Assembly: GCA_031289445.1 (NCBI GenBank)
Contig: JAITPL010000008.1
Location: 1-10,438, forward strand
Source: Tannerella sp.
GTDB taxonomy: Bacteria > Bacteroidota > Bacteroidia > Bacteroidales > Tannerellaceae
Reading direction: 5' to 3'
DNA: 10,438 nt
Of the stretch, positions 1 through 6,415 are shown piece by piece. The position numbers and the translations under genes are program-made. Each line of letters begins with the position of its first letter. Position 1 is the first letter of the stretch. The notes below the pieces were generated by a model that saw only the letters and a list, made by a program, of their open reading frames with translations, was not told the origin of the DNA and searched no databases.

Positions 1-89
1 CTGCCTTTCAGGCAGATTTAAGAGACGTTTCTTGACCGCAGATTGCACTTCGTTTATCTACGGTTATGAAAATACTGCCTTTCAGGCAT
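1..89 (+). repeat. Three-hairpin repeat module, copy 1
   Basis: Hairpin A is CTGCCT-TTC-AGGCAG at 1-15. After a 20-base spacer comes a large hairpin at 35-64, with ACCG-c-AGAT pairing with ATCT-a-CGGT (one C/A mismatch). A 12-base linker TTATGAAAATAC (64-75, its first T shared with the end of the large stem) leads to hairpin B, TGCCT-TTC-AGGCA at 76-88. The same order, spacing and linker recur at 7527-7606 (inverted) and 7629-7719. The copy begins at base 1, so it may continue to the left. Function unknown; the form is REP-like. Confidence 0.8.
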
Positions 90-147
90 TTCACTTGACT
101 CAAAGGGATAAGCAGTTAAACTTATTAACAACAAAAATATTTTCATC

Positions 148-1251
148 ATGAAAAAAACGGTTTTTATTTCTGTGATAACAGTCGCCTTACTGACAGGATG
201 TAAAGGCGAAAGCGCCGTTCGCCAGGAGAAGGTGAACGGAGTAGAGATGCCGGTCTGCTCGCTCGACAAGGTGAGCGGGACCCGCACAATGCCTCTCAGC
301 GAACTGGTTGAGAGTTGCGAACTGATACGGTTTGAGGACATAGACGCCGCTATATTCAAAGCGCGGATGACGACCGTAAGCGAAAAATATATCGGTGTAA
401 GTCTTCGCGGAGGCGGAAGCTTCAAACTGTTCGACCGTTCAGGGAAGTATCTTTGCGACGTCGGCTCGTTAGGTCAGGGTCCGGGCGAATATGCAATCGG
501 TACATACGATGAGCTAATCGACGACAGGAACGAGCTGGTCTATCTGGCTGCGTTTATGGAGAACGGCATACTCGTCTATAGTACGTCGGGGCAGTTCCTC
601 AAAAAAATTAAAGCTCCGCATCGCTTGAACAAACCTGTGATGTTCCTTTCGGAGGGAATACTGTCGGTTGTTCACATGCCATTCGGCGGAGAAGAGTCGC
701 TTGCCATTCAGTTTGACGCCGACGGCAACATCGTCAAGCAGTTGAAAGCGCCGGAACATCTGGTTGTTCACGATTACGGCAACGAGATATTTTACCATCG
801 CAATACCGGCGAGTTTGATTTATTGCCGACAGCGACCGACACCTTGTTTCATTACGATGTAAAAGCCAACAGAATTGTTCCGGTTTTCGTTATGGAGCCT
901 CCGACAAAAGAAGACGAGTTCCTATCTAAAATTCATAACGAGTTGAAACACGGTTTTCTGACAACTGTTATGGGTAAGGGACTCGTTTATACCGATAAAA
1001 AAGCCAAATCGGCCTCATGGGTCAAGATAGTAAACGACTTTTACGGCGGTATTGAATGTAATGGAAATTCGTTGTTTTTCAGGAACGGATGGTACACATG
1101 GAACGTAGAGCCGCTTGACTTAATCGACGCCATAGAGAAACGGCTTCAGGAAAGCGACTGTACCGACGACGACCGCACCAAACTCAAAGAGTTGCTGTCA
1201 ACCATAGATGCAAACTCGGCCAACCTCCTCTTTCTCGGCAAATTGAAATGA
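148..1251 (+). CDS. 6-bladed beta-propeller lipoprotein
   Basis: A 367-residue predicted outer-surface or periplasmic lipoprotein. The N-terminus is a lipoprotein signal peptide: Lys2-Lys3, a hydrophobic stretch, then the lipobox LLTG with Cys18 as the lipidated residue. The mature part is rich in beta strands with repeating blade-like units, for example FKLFDRSGKYLCDVGSLGQG near residues 92-111 and FLKKI after a Thr-Ser-Gly turn near 145-155. The GQGPGEY sequence (109-115) is typical of the Bacteroidetes 6-bladed beta-propeller lipoproteins. Members are common near polysaccharide and membrane genes, but their ligands are mostly unknown, and no susC/susD-like partner is visible here. The ATG at 148 follows an A-rich leader; I see no clear TAnnTTTG promoter upstream. 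It stands alone, converging on the DUF2442 gene. The family call is fairly secure; the function is not. Confidence 0.82.
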   Translation: MKKTVFISVITVALLTGCKGESAVRQEKVNGVEMPVCSLDKVSGTRTMPLSELVESCELIRFEDIDAAIFKARMTTVSEKYIGVSLRGGGSFKLFDRSGKYLCDVGSLGQGPGEYAIGTYDELIDDRNELVYLAAFMENGILVYSTSGQFLKKIKAPHRLNKPVMFLSEGILSVVHMPFGGEESLAIQFDADGNIVKQLKAPEHLVVHDYGNEIFYHRNTGEFDLLPTATDTLFHYDVKANRIVPVFVMEPPTKEDEFLSKIHNELKHGFLTTVMGKGLVYTDKKAKSASWVKIVNDFYGGIECNGNSLFFRNGWYTWNVEPLDLIDAIEKRLQESDCTDDDRTKLKELLSTIDANSANLLFLGKLK

Positions 1252-1308
1252 TAAGGGTGATTGCGCGTGTCGCACATCCGTCATTGCGGCGACAAAGCCC
1301 CCTCCGCC

Positions 1309-1337
1309 ATTGTCAATTGTCAATTGTCAATTTTTTT
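1309..1337 (+). repeat. ATTGTCA 7-bp tandem repeat with T-run
   Basis: ATTGTCA is repeated three times (1309-1329) and followed by ATT and more T residues. The repeats can fold weakly (AATTG with CAATT). The T-run follows directly on the + strand, so this may serve as a weak terminator for the lipoprotein gene, which ends at 1251. The fold is AT-rich and short, so the terminator role is only a possibility; the tandem repeat is seen directly. Confidence 0.5.
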
Positions 1338-1338
1338 G

Positions 1339-1572
1339 TCATTTCCCGATTTCGTAGAGGTATTCAGGGGCATAGTCGGCGCCATTTTCCCATTCAATGG
1401 TGTTGAATTTTATCCGGAAGTTTTTGAAATAATCATGATTCTTCAACGGCTCATAAACAACTCCCGTCAGTTCATTTTGCAAATTGACGGTTTTCGTTAC
1501 TCCGTTGTTGAAGGTTAGCGCTATGCTGTAATCGCCTATATATTCTGCTTTTAATACTTCTATAAACATCAT
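1339..1572 (-). CDS. DUF2442 family small protein
   Basis: A 77-residue protein. The pattern of N-terminal beta strands (FIEVLKAEYIGDYSIALTF), a turn with NNGVTKTVNL, a central LxxLKNxxYFKNFRI segment and a C-terminal GADYAPEYLYEI matches the DUF2442 family, which is usually 70-90 residues. It starts 4 bases after the DUF4160 stop, so the two are almost certainly co-transcribed. DUF2442 and DUF4160 genes are often adjacent in bacteria and have been suspected to form toxin-antitoxin-like modules; by that analogy this may be the antitoxin or partner. The role is not established and rests on family and context. Two Met codons open the frame (1572 and 1569), so the exact start is uncertain by one residue. 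Length and spacing look intact. Confidence 0.78.
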   Translation of the reverse strand: MMFIEVLKAEYIGDYSIALTFNNGVTKTVNLQNELTGVVYEPLKNHDYFKNFRIKFNTIEWENGADYAPEYLYEIGK

Positions 1573-1576
1573 TCTC

Positions 1577-1834
1577 TTACTTTAAAGGTGCAATATCTTT
1601 TAGCGGCTCTCCCTTTTGAGCCTTCTCCCACTCATCCGACAATTCTTGACGGTGTAGTTCGAGCCATTCAAAAACCATTTTTAAAGCCCTCTGCGGCATT
1701 GAGCCGGTAACTACTCCTTCTTGAATGGACACAGTTATCTTATATTCACCGTACCATACATGGAAATGGGGTGGCAAGTGATCCTTAAAATTCATCAGGA
1801 TTAACAATCCATAAAATGAGCTGATTTGCGGCAT
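1577..1834 (-). CDS. DUF4160 family small protein
   Basis: An 85-residue protein matching DUF4160. The opening strand (PQISSFYGLLILMNF) leads to the family hallmark DHLPPHFHVWYGEY (residues 18-31) with its conserved PPHxHV core. The C-terminal half is helical (ALKMVFEWLELHRQELSDEWEKAQ) with the usual Trp near the end. It is first in a two-gene operon with the DUF2442 gene, driven by a good promoter at 1861-1891. The histidines of the HxH motif could bind metal or act in catalysis, but no activity is known for the family. Pairing with DUF2442 supports a toxin-antitoxin-like or stress module as inference only. The start is the first ATG of the frame and sits 27 bases below the -7 box, which fits a short leader. 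Confidence 0.8.
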   Translation of the reverse strand: MPQISSFYGLLILMNFKDHLPPHFHVWYGEYKITVSIQEGVVTGSMPQRALKMVFEWLELHRQELSDEWEKAQKGEPLKDIAPLK

Positions 1835-1860
1835 ATAATATTTTGTTTAATTATCTGGGG

Positions 1861-1891
1861 CAAAAGTAGTAATTTTTTTCAAAATAACAAA
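1861..1891 (-). promoter_or_regulatory. Bacteroides-type promoter of the DUF4160-DUF2442 operon
   Basis: On the minus strand, TTTG (1891-1888), a 19-base spacer and TACTTTTG (1868-1861) match the Bacteroides housekeeping consensus TTTG-N19-21-TAnnTTTG. It lies just upstream of the ATG at 1834. Confidence 0.72.
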
Positions 1892-1963
1892 ATTTACTCT
1901 CTGCTTCAAGAGCAAAAAAATTTTTTTTCCCCTCAAGATGCTGCTTAATCCAAAAATAATGCT

Positions 1964-1971
1964 TACCTTTG
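1964..1971 (+). promoter_or_regulatory. -7 box of the rpsO promoter
   Basis: TACCTTTG matches the TAnnTTTG -7 consensus of Bacteroidetes. The region 19-21 bases upstream holds only a weak match (CTG) to the -33 element. The leader to the rpsO ATG would be about 37 bases, too short for an elaborate S15-binding fold, though some control in the leader cannot be excluded. Confidence 0.6.
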
Positions 1972-2015
1972 CAGCCGCTTAGATAACATGGTATAATTTA
2001 TTAAAGTAAGATTTT

Positions 2016-2291
2016 ATGTATTTAAATTCAGCAAAGAAAGAAGAGCTTTTCAGCAAGTTTGGAAAAGCCAAGTCCGCAACGGACACCGGCTCGGCAGAGA
2101 GCCAGATCGCGTTATTCTCCTTCCGTATCACCCAATTAACAGGGCACTTGAAGAAGAATCACAAGGATTTCAACACCTCACGCGCGTTGAAGATGTTGGT
2201 TGGTAAGCGTCGCCGCTTGCTCGACTATCTGATTCGCGTCGATATTGAACGTTACCGTTCTATTATCAAGGAACTTGGTATTAGAAAGTAA
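2016..2291 (+). CDS. rpsO: 30S ribosomal protein S15
   Basis: A 91-residue S15, close to the 89 residues usual for the family. S15 binds the central domain of 16S rRNA early in small-subunit assembly and contributes to a bridge between the subunits. The hallmarks are all present: TDTGSAESQIALFSFRI (residues 22-38), an H-K-K-N-H-K-D loop near 44-51, MLVGKRRRLLDYL (60-72) and the YRSIIKELGIRK tail (80-91). The ATG at 2016 gives the expected MYLNSAKKEEL N-terminus seen in Bacteroidetes S15. It is a single-gene unit with its own promoter and a strong terminator at 2312-2346. The protein looks intact and functional. Confidence 0.97.
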   Translation: MYLNSAKKEELFSKFGKAKSATDTGSAESQIALFSFRITQLTGHLKKNHKDFNTSRALKMLVGKRRRLLDYLIRVDIERYRSIIKELGIRK

Positions 2292-2311
2292 GGCACACTG
2301 TCGAAAACCGA

Positions 2312-2346
2312 AACGGCCGCTTCACCTCGAGGCGGTCGTTTTCTTT
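2312..2346 (+). terminator. Intrinsic terminator of rpsO
   Basis: AACGGCCGCT (2312-2321) pairs over ten positions (two of them G-U) with GGCGGTCGTT (2331-2340) across a 9-base loop, followed by TTCTTT. It lies 20 bases after the rpsO stop. Its right arm and tail belong to the 68-bp direct repeat, so the terminator may once have been shared with the converging helicase gene. Confidence 0.8.
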
Positions 2347-2392
2347 ATATGAATCCCACTTTGGCGCGTTGATTGGCGCTGAGACTTTTTTC
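2325..2392. repeat. 68-bp direct repeat, copy A
   Basis: Identical to 2676-2743 except for one base (C at 2357, T at 2708). Copy A contains the right arm of the rpsO terminator and a duplicate of the last 16 coding bases-triplets of the helicase-AAA gene plus its stop, here detached from the rest of that gene. The offset between the copies is 351 bases. Confidence 0.93.
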
Positions 2393-2433
2393 CTGACTTC
2401 GTACATGAGGATGACGGAGAATTAATACGGCAC

Positions 2434-2599
2434 ATCCCCATTAGGGGATACATATCAATAGAACACGGAATCATCCACTCATTTTTCCCCATCGGGGATT
2501 CACGTTAAAATAACCCGGATAGTTTTTCTGTGAATCTCCTACGGAGAAAAAGAAAGGCGAGAAACATTTTTCTATTGATATGGATCCCCTAGCGGGGAT
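2434..2599. repeat. 166-bp dyad of class-2 hairpins
   Basis: The outer arms are ATCCCC-ATTA-GGGGAT followed by the ATATCAATAGAA tail (2434-2463), and the same unit inverted at 2570-2599 (loop GCTA on that strand, one linker change). The inner arms are TCCCC-ATC-GGGGA plus TTCAC (2486-2503) and its inverted partner GTGAA plus TCTCC-TAC-GGAGA (2530-2547). Both outer-to-inner spacers are exactly 22 bases. The inner stems differ by a compensated pair (C-G in one, T-A in the other). This looks like two copies of one two-hairpin unit placed in inverted orientation around a 26-base centre. Confidence 0.85.
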
Positions 2600-2604
2600 G
2601 CGTA

Positions 2605-2636
2605 ATTGATATGTATTCATACACCTAATGGGGATG
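2605..2636 (-). repeat. Degenerate third copy of the class-2 outer unit
   Basis: ATTGATATGTAT (2605-2616) followed by CACC-TAAT-GGGGATG matches the inverted form of the 2434-2463 unit, including the TAAT loop, but has a 5-base insertion and a broken C-rich arm (CACC for CCCC). The hairpin can therefore no longer pair fully. Confidence 0.7.
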
Positions 2637-2680
2637 CTACAACGTCATTGGGTTGTCGCATTGAGGAACTCAGGGCCTCG
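2622..2680 (+). repeat. GGGGATGCT...GTCGCATTGA dispersed repeat, copy 1
   Basis: This stretch aligns without gaps to 7300-7358 through most of its length: CACCTA / TACCTA, GGGGATGCT in both, then ACGTCATTGGG / ACGTTATTGGG, GTCGCATTGA / GTCGTATTGA and GCCT in both near the end. The three-base phase is kept, and both copies would encode a short G-D-A-x-x-x-x-G-C-R-I stretch. The 3' end overlaps direct repeat copy B. Confidence 0.65.
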
Positions 2681-2743
2681 AGGCGGTCGTTTTCTTTATA
2701 TGAATCCTACTTTGGCGCGTTGATTGGCGCTGAGACTTTTTTC
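2676..2743. repeat. 68-bp direct repeat, copy B
   Basis: Second copy of 2325-2392 (67 of 68 bases identical). It covers the 3' end and stop codon of the helicase-AAA gene. With copy A it brackets the hairpin-rich segment 2393-2675. Confidence 0.93.
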
Positions 2744-5425
2744 TTCACGGCAGAGACGGTGATAGTCCGCGAGGGTCAGCGTCGAGCCGCGCAGTATGCT
2801 ATCGACGGCGCTCTTGCGGGCGATGTTCTCCATGTCGCCACCGCTGAAATCGTAAGTATCCGCAAGTACGGAAGCGTCCTCCGCGCTAAGTGCCGGTATG
2901 AGCGCCTGCCATATTTCGCGTCGCGTTTCGGGGGTCGGACGCCTGAACTCCACCTTGTAGAGGAAGCGGCGCTCGAAGGCAGGGTCGAGGTTTTGCGTCA
3001 GGTTGGTAGTCGCAATCATTATGCCTTCGAGTTGTTCCATTTCTTGCAGGATGATGTTCTGTATGGCGTTTTCGGTTTGGTCAACAGCCCGACTGACGCC
3101 TTCGATACGCCGGCCAATAACGGCGTCGGCCTCGTTGAAGAGCAGTATAGGCACGCGGCTGCTACCGTCGGCATACCTGCGGTAGAGGTCGAACACCTCC
3201 TTTATTTTCTTCTCGCTCTCGCCAAACCACATGCTTTTAGTGTCGCTGATATTGACCGTAAAGATATTGCGCCCGGTCAGTCTTGCAATCTGATAAACCG
3301 TTTCGGTCTTGCCTGTTCCGGGCGCTCCGTAGAAAATGCAGGCAAAACCCTTGCGCATCCCCGCCTCCGAGAGACGTTGCTGTACCTGTACGAAATTACT
3401 CTGTTCGAGCAGGCGGGTGAGCGCGGTAATCTGTTCGCGTTCCTGAGCGTTATAGAACAGTCCCTTGGTATTGATAGACCGATAGTCCATGATATAATTG
3501 TCGGACTTGTCGGATTTGGATTGTTTTTCCGGAACCTTAATCACTTTAGCATCTTTCGTCTCTTTGGCGTCATTCGCTTCTTTAGCCTCTTTGGCTTCGG
3601 GCAAAATCTCCGAAAGAAAAGCCTTGAGCGCCTTTTTCGACAGACAATAGGAATCTTCGTTTTTTTTGAAATATCCGGAAGCGAAAGCCGGATGTGTTTT
3701 ATTGGTGAGAGCCAGACGTATCACGCGGTAATCGTGCTTGCGGTCGAACAGCTCCTCCAAATCCGAAAGCGACACTTTAGGCTCGTCGAGGTTGACGTAC
3801 AGATGAAAAAAGAAGATGAAAACGGCAAGGTCTTCATTCTTCCATTCGAGGCTGCGTATTTTTCCGGCAAACACGGTCGAATTGTTTGCCAACAGCGCAT
3901 TTAACTTGCCGTACAGTTCTGCGAAAAGCAATTCTTTATTGCAGAAATAAGCGTTCACGGTCTCGAATAACTTGTGGATATCCATGTCCGGAAGAGCGGC
4001 AGGCGAAGAGTTGCCGGCCGCAGGGTTTTCGTCGGACAAACCGGCTTTTACCCCGTCGAATACTTCCGCCAGCTGTGTGTCCGACAGTTCGTTGCGCGCA
4101 TACAGCAATGCCTGCGGATTAGCCCGGATAGCCGACTTATCGACCTTCGAGCGCAACACCAATCCTTCCAGATTACGGCAGCGGCTGAGGGCTACATACA
4201 CCTGACCGTGAGTGAAGGCCGCGCCCACATCGGCAATAACGTTGTCGAAGGTCAGTCCCTGACTTTTATGCACGGTAATAGCCCAGGCCAACTTGAGCGG
4301 AAACTGCATGAAAGTACCGATAATCTCTTCATCTATCCTGTTTTGGCGACGATTCCACGTATAGCGGATATTCGACCATTCCATCAGGCCTACGGCAATG
4401 TCGCGGCCATTGGTATTGATGATCATCTCATCTTCGGTGATTGCGGTAATTGTGCCCATCTGTCCGTTGTAATAGTGCGGCATGTTGTTTTTGACAAACA
4501 GCACCTGCGCACCTTCTTTCAGGTGCAGACTGCGGTTTGTAGGCATGATTTCATCGGGAAAAACGCCTGTTACCATAGCTTCGAAAGTCTTCTTTTCGGC
4601 CGGCAGCAGTTCGAGTTTGGTACGGTTAATATCGTCAACTATTCTGTTGTGCGTGGCCAGAGTGATATAGGCGGTACCGTCGGCAGGGTGGAAAGCGGGC
4701 ATATAGCGCGATTCGAGCAGAGAGAGGTCGTCGGGCATCAGGGCGTTGATACGGATATTGTTCAGCAGGCGGATAAAGCGCGGGTCGGTTTGCCGGTAAA
4801 TCTTTTTCAGTTCGATATACAGGGGCGGATTCTCGCGGATAACGTTTGAACTGAAGAAAAAAGTACTGTCGTAGAACGTTTCGAGTATGCGCCATTCATC
4901 GTGTCCGGCTATGGGCGGCAGCTGGAAAGGGTCGCCGATAAGCAGCACCTGCACGCCCCCGAAAGGCTCGCTTTGCCAATCGCGAAAGTGCCGCAGGAGC
5001 TTGTCGATGGCATCAAGAATATCGCACCGCAACATCGAAATCTCGTCAATAATAAGCAGTTCGAGCGATTTTATCAGACGGGCCTTATCGTTGTTGTAAA
5101 AAAACACGTCGCGAATAGTGCGCTGTTCGGGGTCGTCCTTGGGCGCAACCTCGCGCAGTCGCACGTCGTCGGGCAGATAGACGCCGTAATCCAGACGGAA
5201 GAAAGAGTGAACGGTCTGCCCTCCCGCATTGATGGCCGCCACCCCTGTAGGTGCGAGTACGACGGTCTTCTTGTCGGTATTTTTACGGATATACTTCAGG
5301 AAGGTAGTCTTGCCGGTACCTGCCCGTCCGGTAAGAAAAATATTCCTGTTGGTATAGCGAATAATATCGGCAGCGCGGTTAAAAACTGCGTTATCATCGT
5401 CCAGTTCAATGTTCTCAAACAGCAT
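2696..5425 (-). CDS. Pif1-like helicase fused to AAA+ ATPase
   Basis: A 909-residue two-engine protein. Residues 1-445 are a Pif1/RecD-like SF1B DNA helicase: Walker A GRAGTGKT (33-40), motif Ia LAPTGVAAINAGG (57-69), Walker B IIDE (125-128), GDPFQLPP (164-171), TVHKSQGLTF (384-393) and QVYVALSR (408-415). A Pro/Ala/Ser-rich linker follows (about 446-480). Residues 481-605 form a helical, winged-helix-like region, and 610-645 a charged KEA/DAK-repeat linker. Residues 650-890 are an AAA+ ATPase of the VPS4/katanin-like type: GAPGTGKT (700-707), LLFNEAD (761-767, Asn where the first Walker B Asp is usual), sensor-1 ATTN (805-808), arginine finger region AFERRF (816-821) and GGDMENIAR (862-870). 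The helicase presumably acts on DNA structures while the AAA part remodels a protein partner; that pairing is inference. It starts 9 bases after the panB stop, so the two form one operon. Fusion or family variant is undecided. Confidence 0.9.
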   Translation of the reverse strand: MLFENIELDDDNAVFNRAADIIRYTNRNIFLTGRAGTGKTTFLKYIRKNTDKKTVVLAPTGVAAINAGGQTVHSFFRLDYGVYLPDDVRLREVAPKDDPEQRTIRDVFFYNNDKARLIKSLELLIIDEISMLRCDILDAIDKLLRHFRDWQSEPFGGVQVLLIGDPFQLPPIAGHDEWRILETFYDSTFFFSSNVIRENPPLYIELKKIYRQTDPRFIRLLNNIRINALMPDDLSLLESRYMPAFHPADGTAYITLATHNRIVDDINRTKLELLPAEKKTFEAMVTGVFPDEIMPTNRSLHLKEGAQVLFVKNNMPHYYNGQMGTITAITEDEMIINTNGRDIAVGLMEWSNIRYTWNRRQNRIDEEIIGTFMQFPLKLAWAITVHKSQGLTFDNVIADVGAAFTHGQVYVALSRCRNLEGLVLRSKVDKSAIRANPQALLYARNELSDTQLAEVFDGVKAGLSDENPAAGNSSPAALPDMDIHKLFETVNAYFCNKELLFAELYGKLNALLANNSTVFAGKIRSLEWKNEDLAVFIFFFHLYVNLDEPKVSLSDLEELFDRKHDYRVIRLALTNKTHPAFASGYFKKNEDSYCLSKKALKAFLSEILPEAKEAKEANDAKETKDAKVIKVPEKQSKSDKSDNYIMDYRSINTKGLFYNAQEREQITALTRLLEQSNFVQVQQRLSEAGMRKGFACIFYGAPGTGKTETVYQIARLTGRNIFTVNISDTKSMWFGESEKKIKEVFDLYRRYADGSSRVPILLFNEADAVIGRRIEGVSRAVDQTENAIQNIILQEMEQLEGIMIATTNLTQNLDPAFERRFLYKVEFRRPTPETRREIWQALIPALSAEDASVLADTYDFSGGDMENIARKSAVDSILRGSTLTLADYHRLCREEKSLSANQRAKVGFI
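3545..3595 (-). repeat. Coding tandem repeat for the KEA/DAK linker
   Basis: Imperfect short repeats encode residues 611-627 of the helicase-AAA protein (AKEAKEANDAKETKDAK). The resulting Lys/Glu/Ala-rich segment is likely an extended or helical spacer between the winged-helix-like part and the AAA+ ATPase. Length variation between strains would be expected at such a repeat. Confidence 0.6.
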
Positions 5426-5434
5426 CGCGCGTTC

Positions 5435-6256
5435 TTAATATTGTTCTTCTTCGCTTGGAAAGAGGCCGCTTTTGATGTCGCGGATATAGGACTGGGCAGC
5501 TTCGGTGATGACCTCGTAGAGGTTGGCGTAACGGCGCAGAAAGCGGGGAGAAAATTCATTGTTTATACCGAGCATGTCGTGCATGACAAGCACCTGACCG
5601 TCGGCGTACATCCCTGCACCTATGCCTATAGTCGGTATCTTCAATCCTTCCGAAACGCGCTTGGTCAGCAGCGCCGGTATCTTCTCAAGCACAACGGCGA
5701 AACAGCCCAGTTCTTCCAGCAGATGGGCGTCTTCAATCAGTTTGTTTGCCTCCACTTCCTCGCGGGCACGCACGGTATATGTGCCGAACTTGTTGATTGA
5801 TTGCGGCGTCAGACCGAGATGTCCCATGATGGGGATACCTGCGCAAAGAATCCTCTGAATGGATTCCTTAATCTCGGCGCCGCCTTCCACCTTGATGCAG
5901 TCGGCGTGGGTCTCTTTCATCACGCGAACGGCTGAAGCCAGGGCTTCCTTAGAGTTGCCCTGATAGGTGCCGAAAGGCAAATCCACGACCACAAGGGCGC
6001 GATTAACTGCTTTCATCACCGACTTGCCCAGGAAAATCATCTGGTCGAGAGTGATGGGCAGGGTAGTAAGATTCCCCGCTACTACGTTGGAGGCCGAATC
6101 GCCGACGAGAATAACGTCCATTCCTGCCTGATCGATAATCTTGGCCATCGAGTATTCGTAAGCCGTCAGCATGGAAATTTTTTCGCCACGCCGTTTCATC
6201 TCAATTAGCCGATGAGTAGTTACTTTTCGGATGTCGTCTGTTGTTGCTGTTGACAT
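5435..6256 (-). CDS. panB: 3-methyl-2-oxobutanoate hydroxymethyltransferase
   Basis: A 273-residue PanB, the first committed enzyme of pantothenate (vitamin B5, CoA) synthesis. It transfers a hydroxymethyl group from 5,10-methylene-tetrahydrofolate to 2-oxoisovalerate to give ketopantoate in the cytosol. The expected residues are present: metal ligands Asp53 (VGDS), Asp92 (VVVDLPFG) and Glu124 (KVEGG), the catalytic Glu191 (VLEKIP), plus GHLGLTPQ (145-152), FGTY (157-160) and IGIGAG (210-215). A longer in-frame version exists to 6349, but its extra 31 residues have no PanB character and would overlap the promoter at 6279-6310. The ATG at 6256 gives the usual [17 protein letters not shown] start. 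It is first in an operon with the helicase-AAA gene, 9 bases downstream. No panC or panD is in view, so the pathway genes are scattered. It looks functional. Confidence 0.96.
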   Translation of the reverse strand: MSTATTDDIRKVTTHRLIEMKRRGEKISMLTAYEYSMAKIIDQAGMDVILVGDSASNVVAGNLTTLPITLDQMIFLGKSVMKAVNRALVVVDLPFGTYQGNSKEALASAVRVMKETHADCIKVEGGAEIKESIQRILCAGIPIMGHLGLTPQSINKFGTYTVRAREEVEANKLIEDAHLLEELGCFAVVLEKIPALLTKRVSEGLKIPTIGIGAGMYADGQVLVMHDMLGINNEFSPRFLRRYANLYEVITEAAQSYIRDIKSGLFPSEEEQY

Positions 6257-6278
6257 AATTTTGTTGTTTTTGAGGCCA

Positions 6279-6310
6279 CAAACGTACATGAAAAATTCGA
6301 GATATACAAA
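6279..6310 (-). promoter_or_regulatory. Promoter of the panB operon
   Basis: On the minus strand, TTTG (6310-6307), a 20-base spacer and TACGTTTG (6286-6279) are a perfect match to the Bacteroides housekeeping promoter. It sits just upstream of the ATG at 6256 and supports that start over the longer frame. Confidence 0.82.
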
Positions 6311-6358
6311 TAAAAAACTGTCTTTCCTCTGTAAAAAAACTTTTTTCATCCCTCACGC

Positions 6359-6389
6359 TTGTGCATCTCAATATTTTCATGTAATTTTG
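6359..6389 (+). promoter_or_regulatory. Promoter of the SGNH hydrolase gene
   Basis: TTG (6359-6361), a 20-base spacer and TAATTTTG (6382-6389) fit the Bacteroides consensus. The ATG follows at 6416, and the leader between is AT-rich. Together with the panB promoter it makes a divergent pair. Confidence 0.78.
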
Positions 6390-6415
6390 CATCGCATTAA
6401 TTTAATAATAGTTAT

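Larger units (their letters stand above)
2292..2695. other. Repeat-filled gap between rpsO and the helicase fusion
   Basis: This 404-base stretch has no credible gene. It holds the rpsO terminator, two copies of a 68-bp direct repeat at its ends, and between them a dense set of short GC-stem hairpins in an AT-rich background. The individual parts are listed separately. A plus-strand open frame that starts at 2606 runs on antisense through the helicase gene and is a shadow. Confidence 0.75.

Noticed and set aside
1261..1518. 85-codon plus-strand open frame after the lipoprotein gene
   Set aside because: It overlaps the DUF2442 gene on the other strand and includes the ATTGTCA tandem repeat; no protein-like features.
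2434..2636. CRISPR array
   Set aside because: The repeats are inverted, of different classes and separated by unequal distances; there are no regularly spaced direct repeats and no cas gene.
2325..2743. Insertion sequence bounded by target-site duplication
   Set aside because: A 68-bp duplication is far longer than IS target duplications and there is no transposase; a recombination or duplication event fits better.
2606..3904. 432-codon plus-strand open frame
   Set aside because: It runs antisense to the helicase-AAA gene, whose motifs are unmistakable, and has no family character of its own.
3974..5800. Long plus-strand open frames (3974-4849, 4901-5800)
   Set aside because: Both are antisense to the helicase-AAA gene and panB; composition follows the codon structure of the real genes.
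6257..6349. N-terminal extension of panB by 31 residues
   Set aside because: The extension has no PanB similarity, and its first codons lie upstream of the promoter's expected transcription start.
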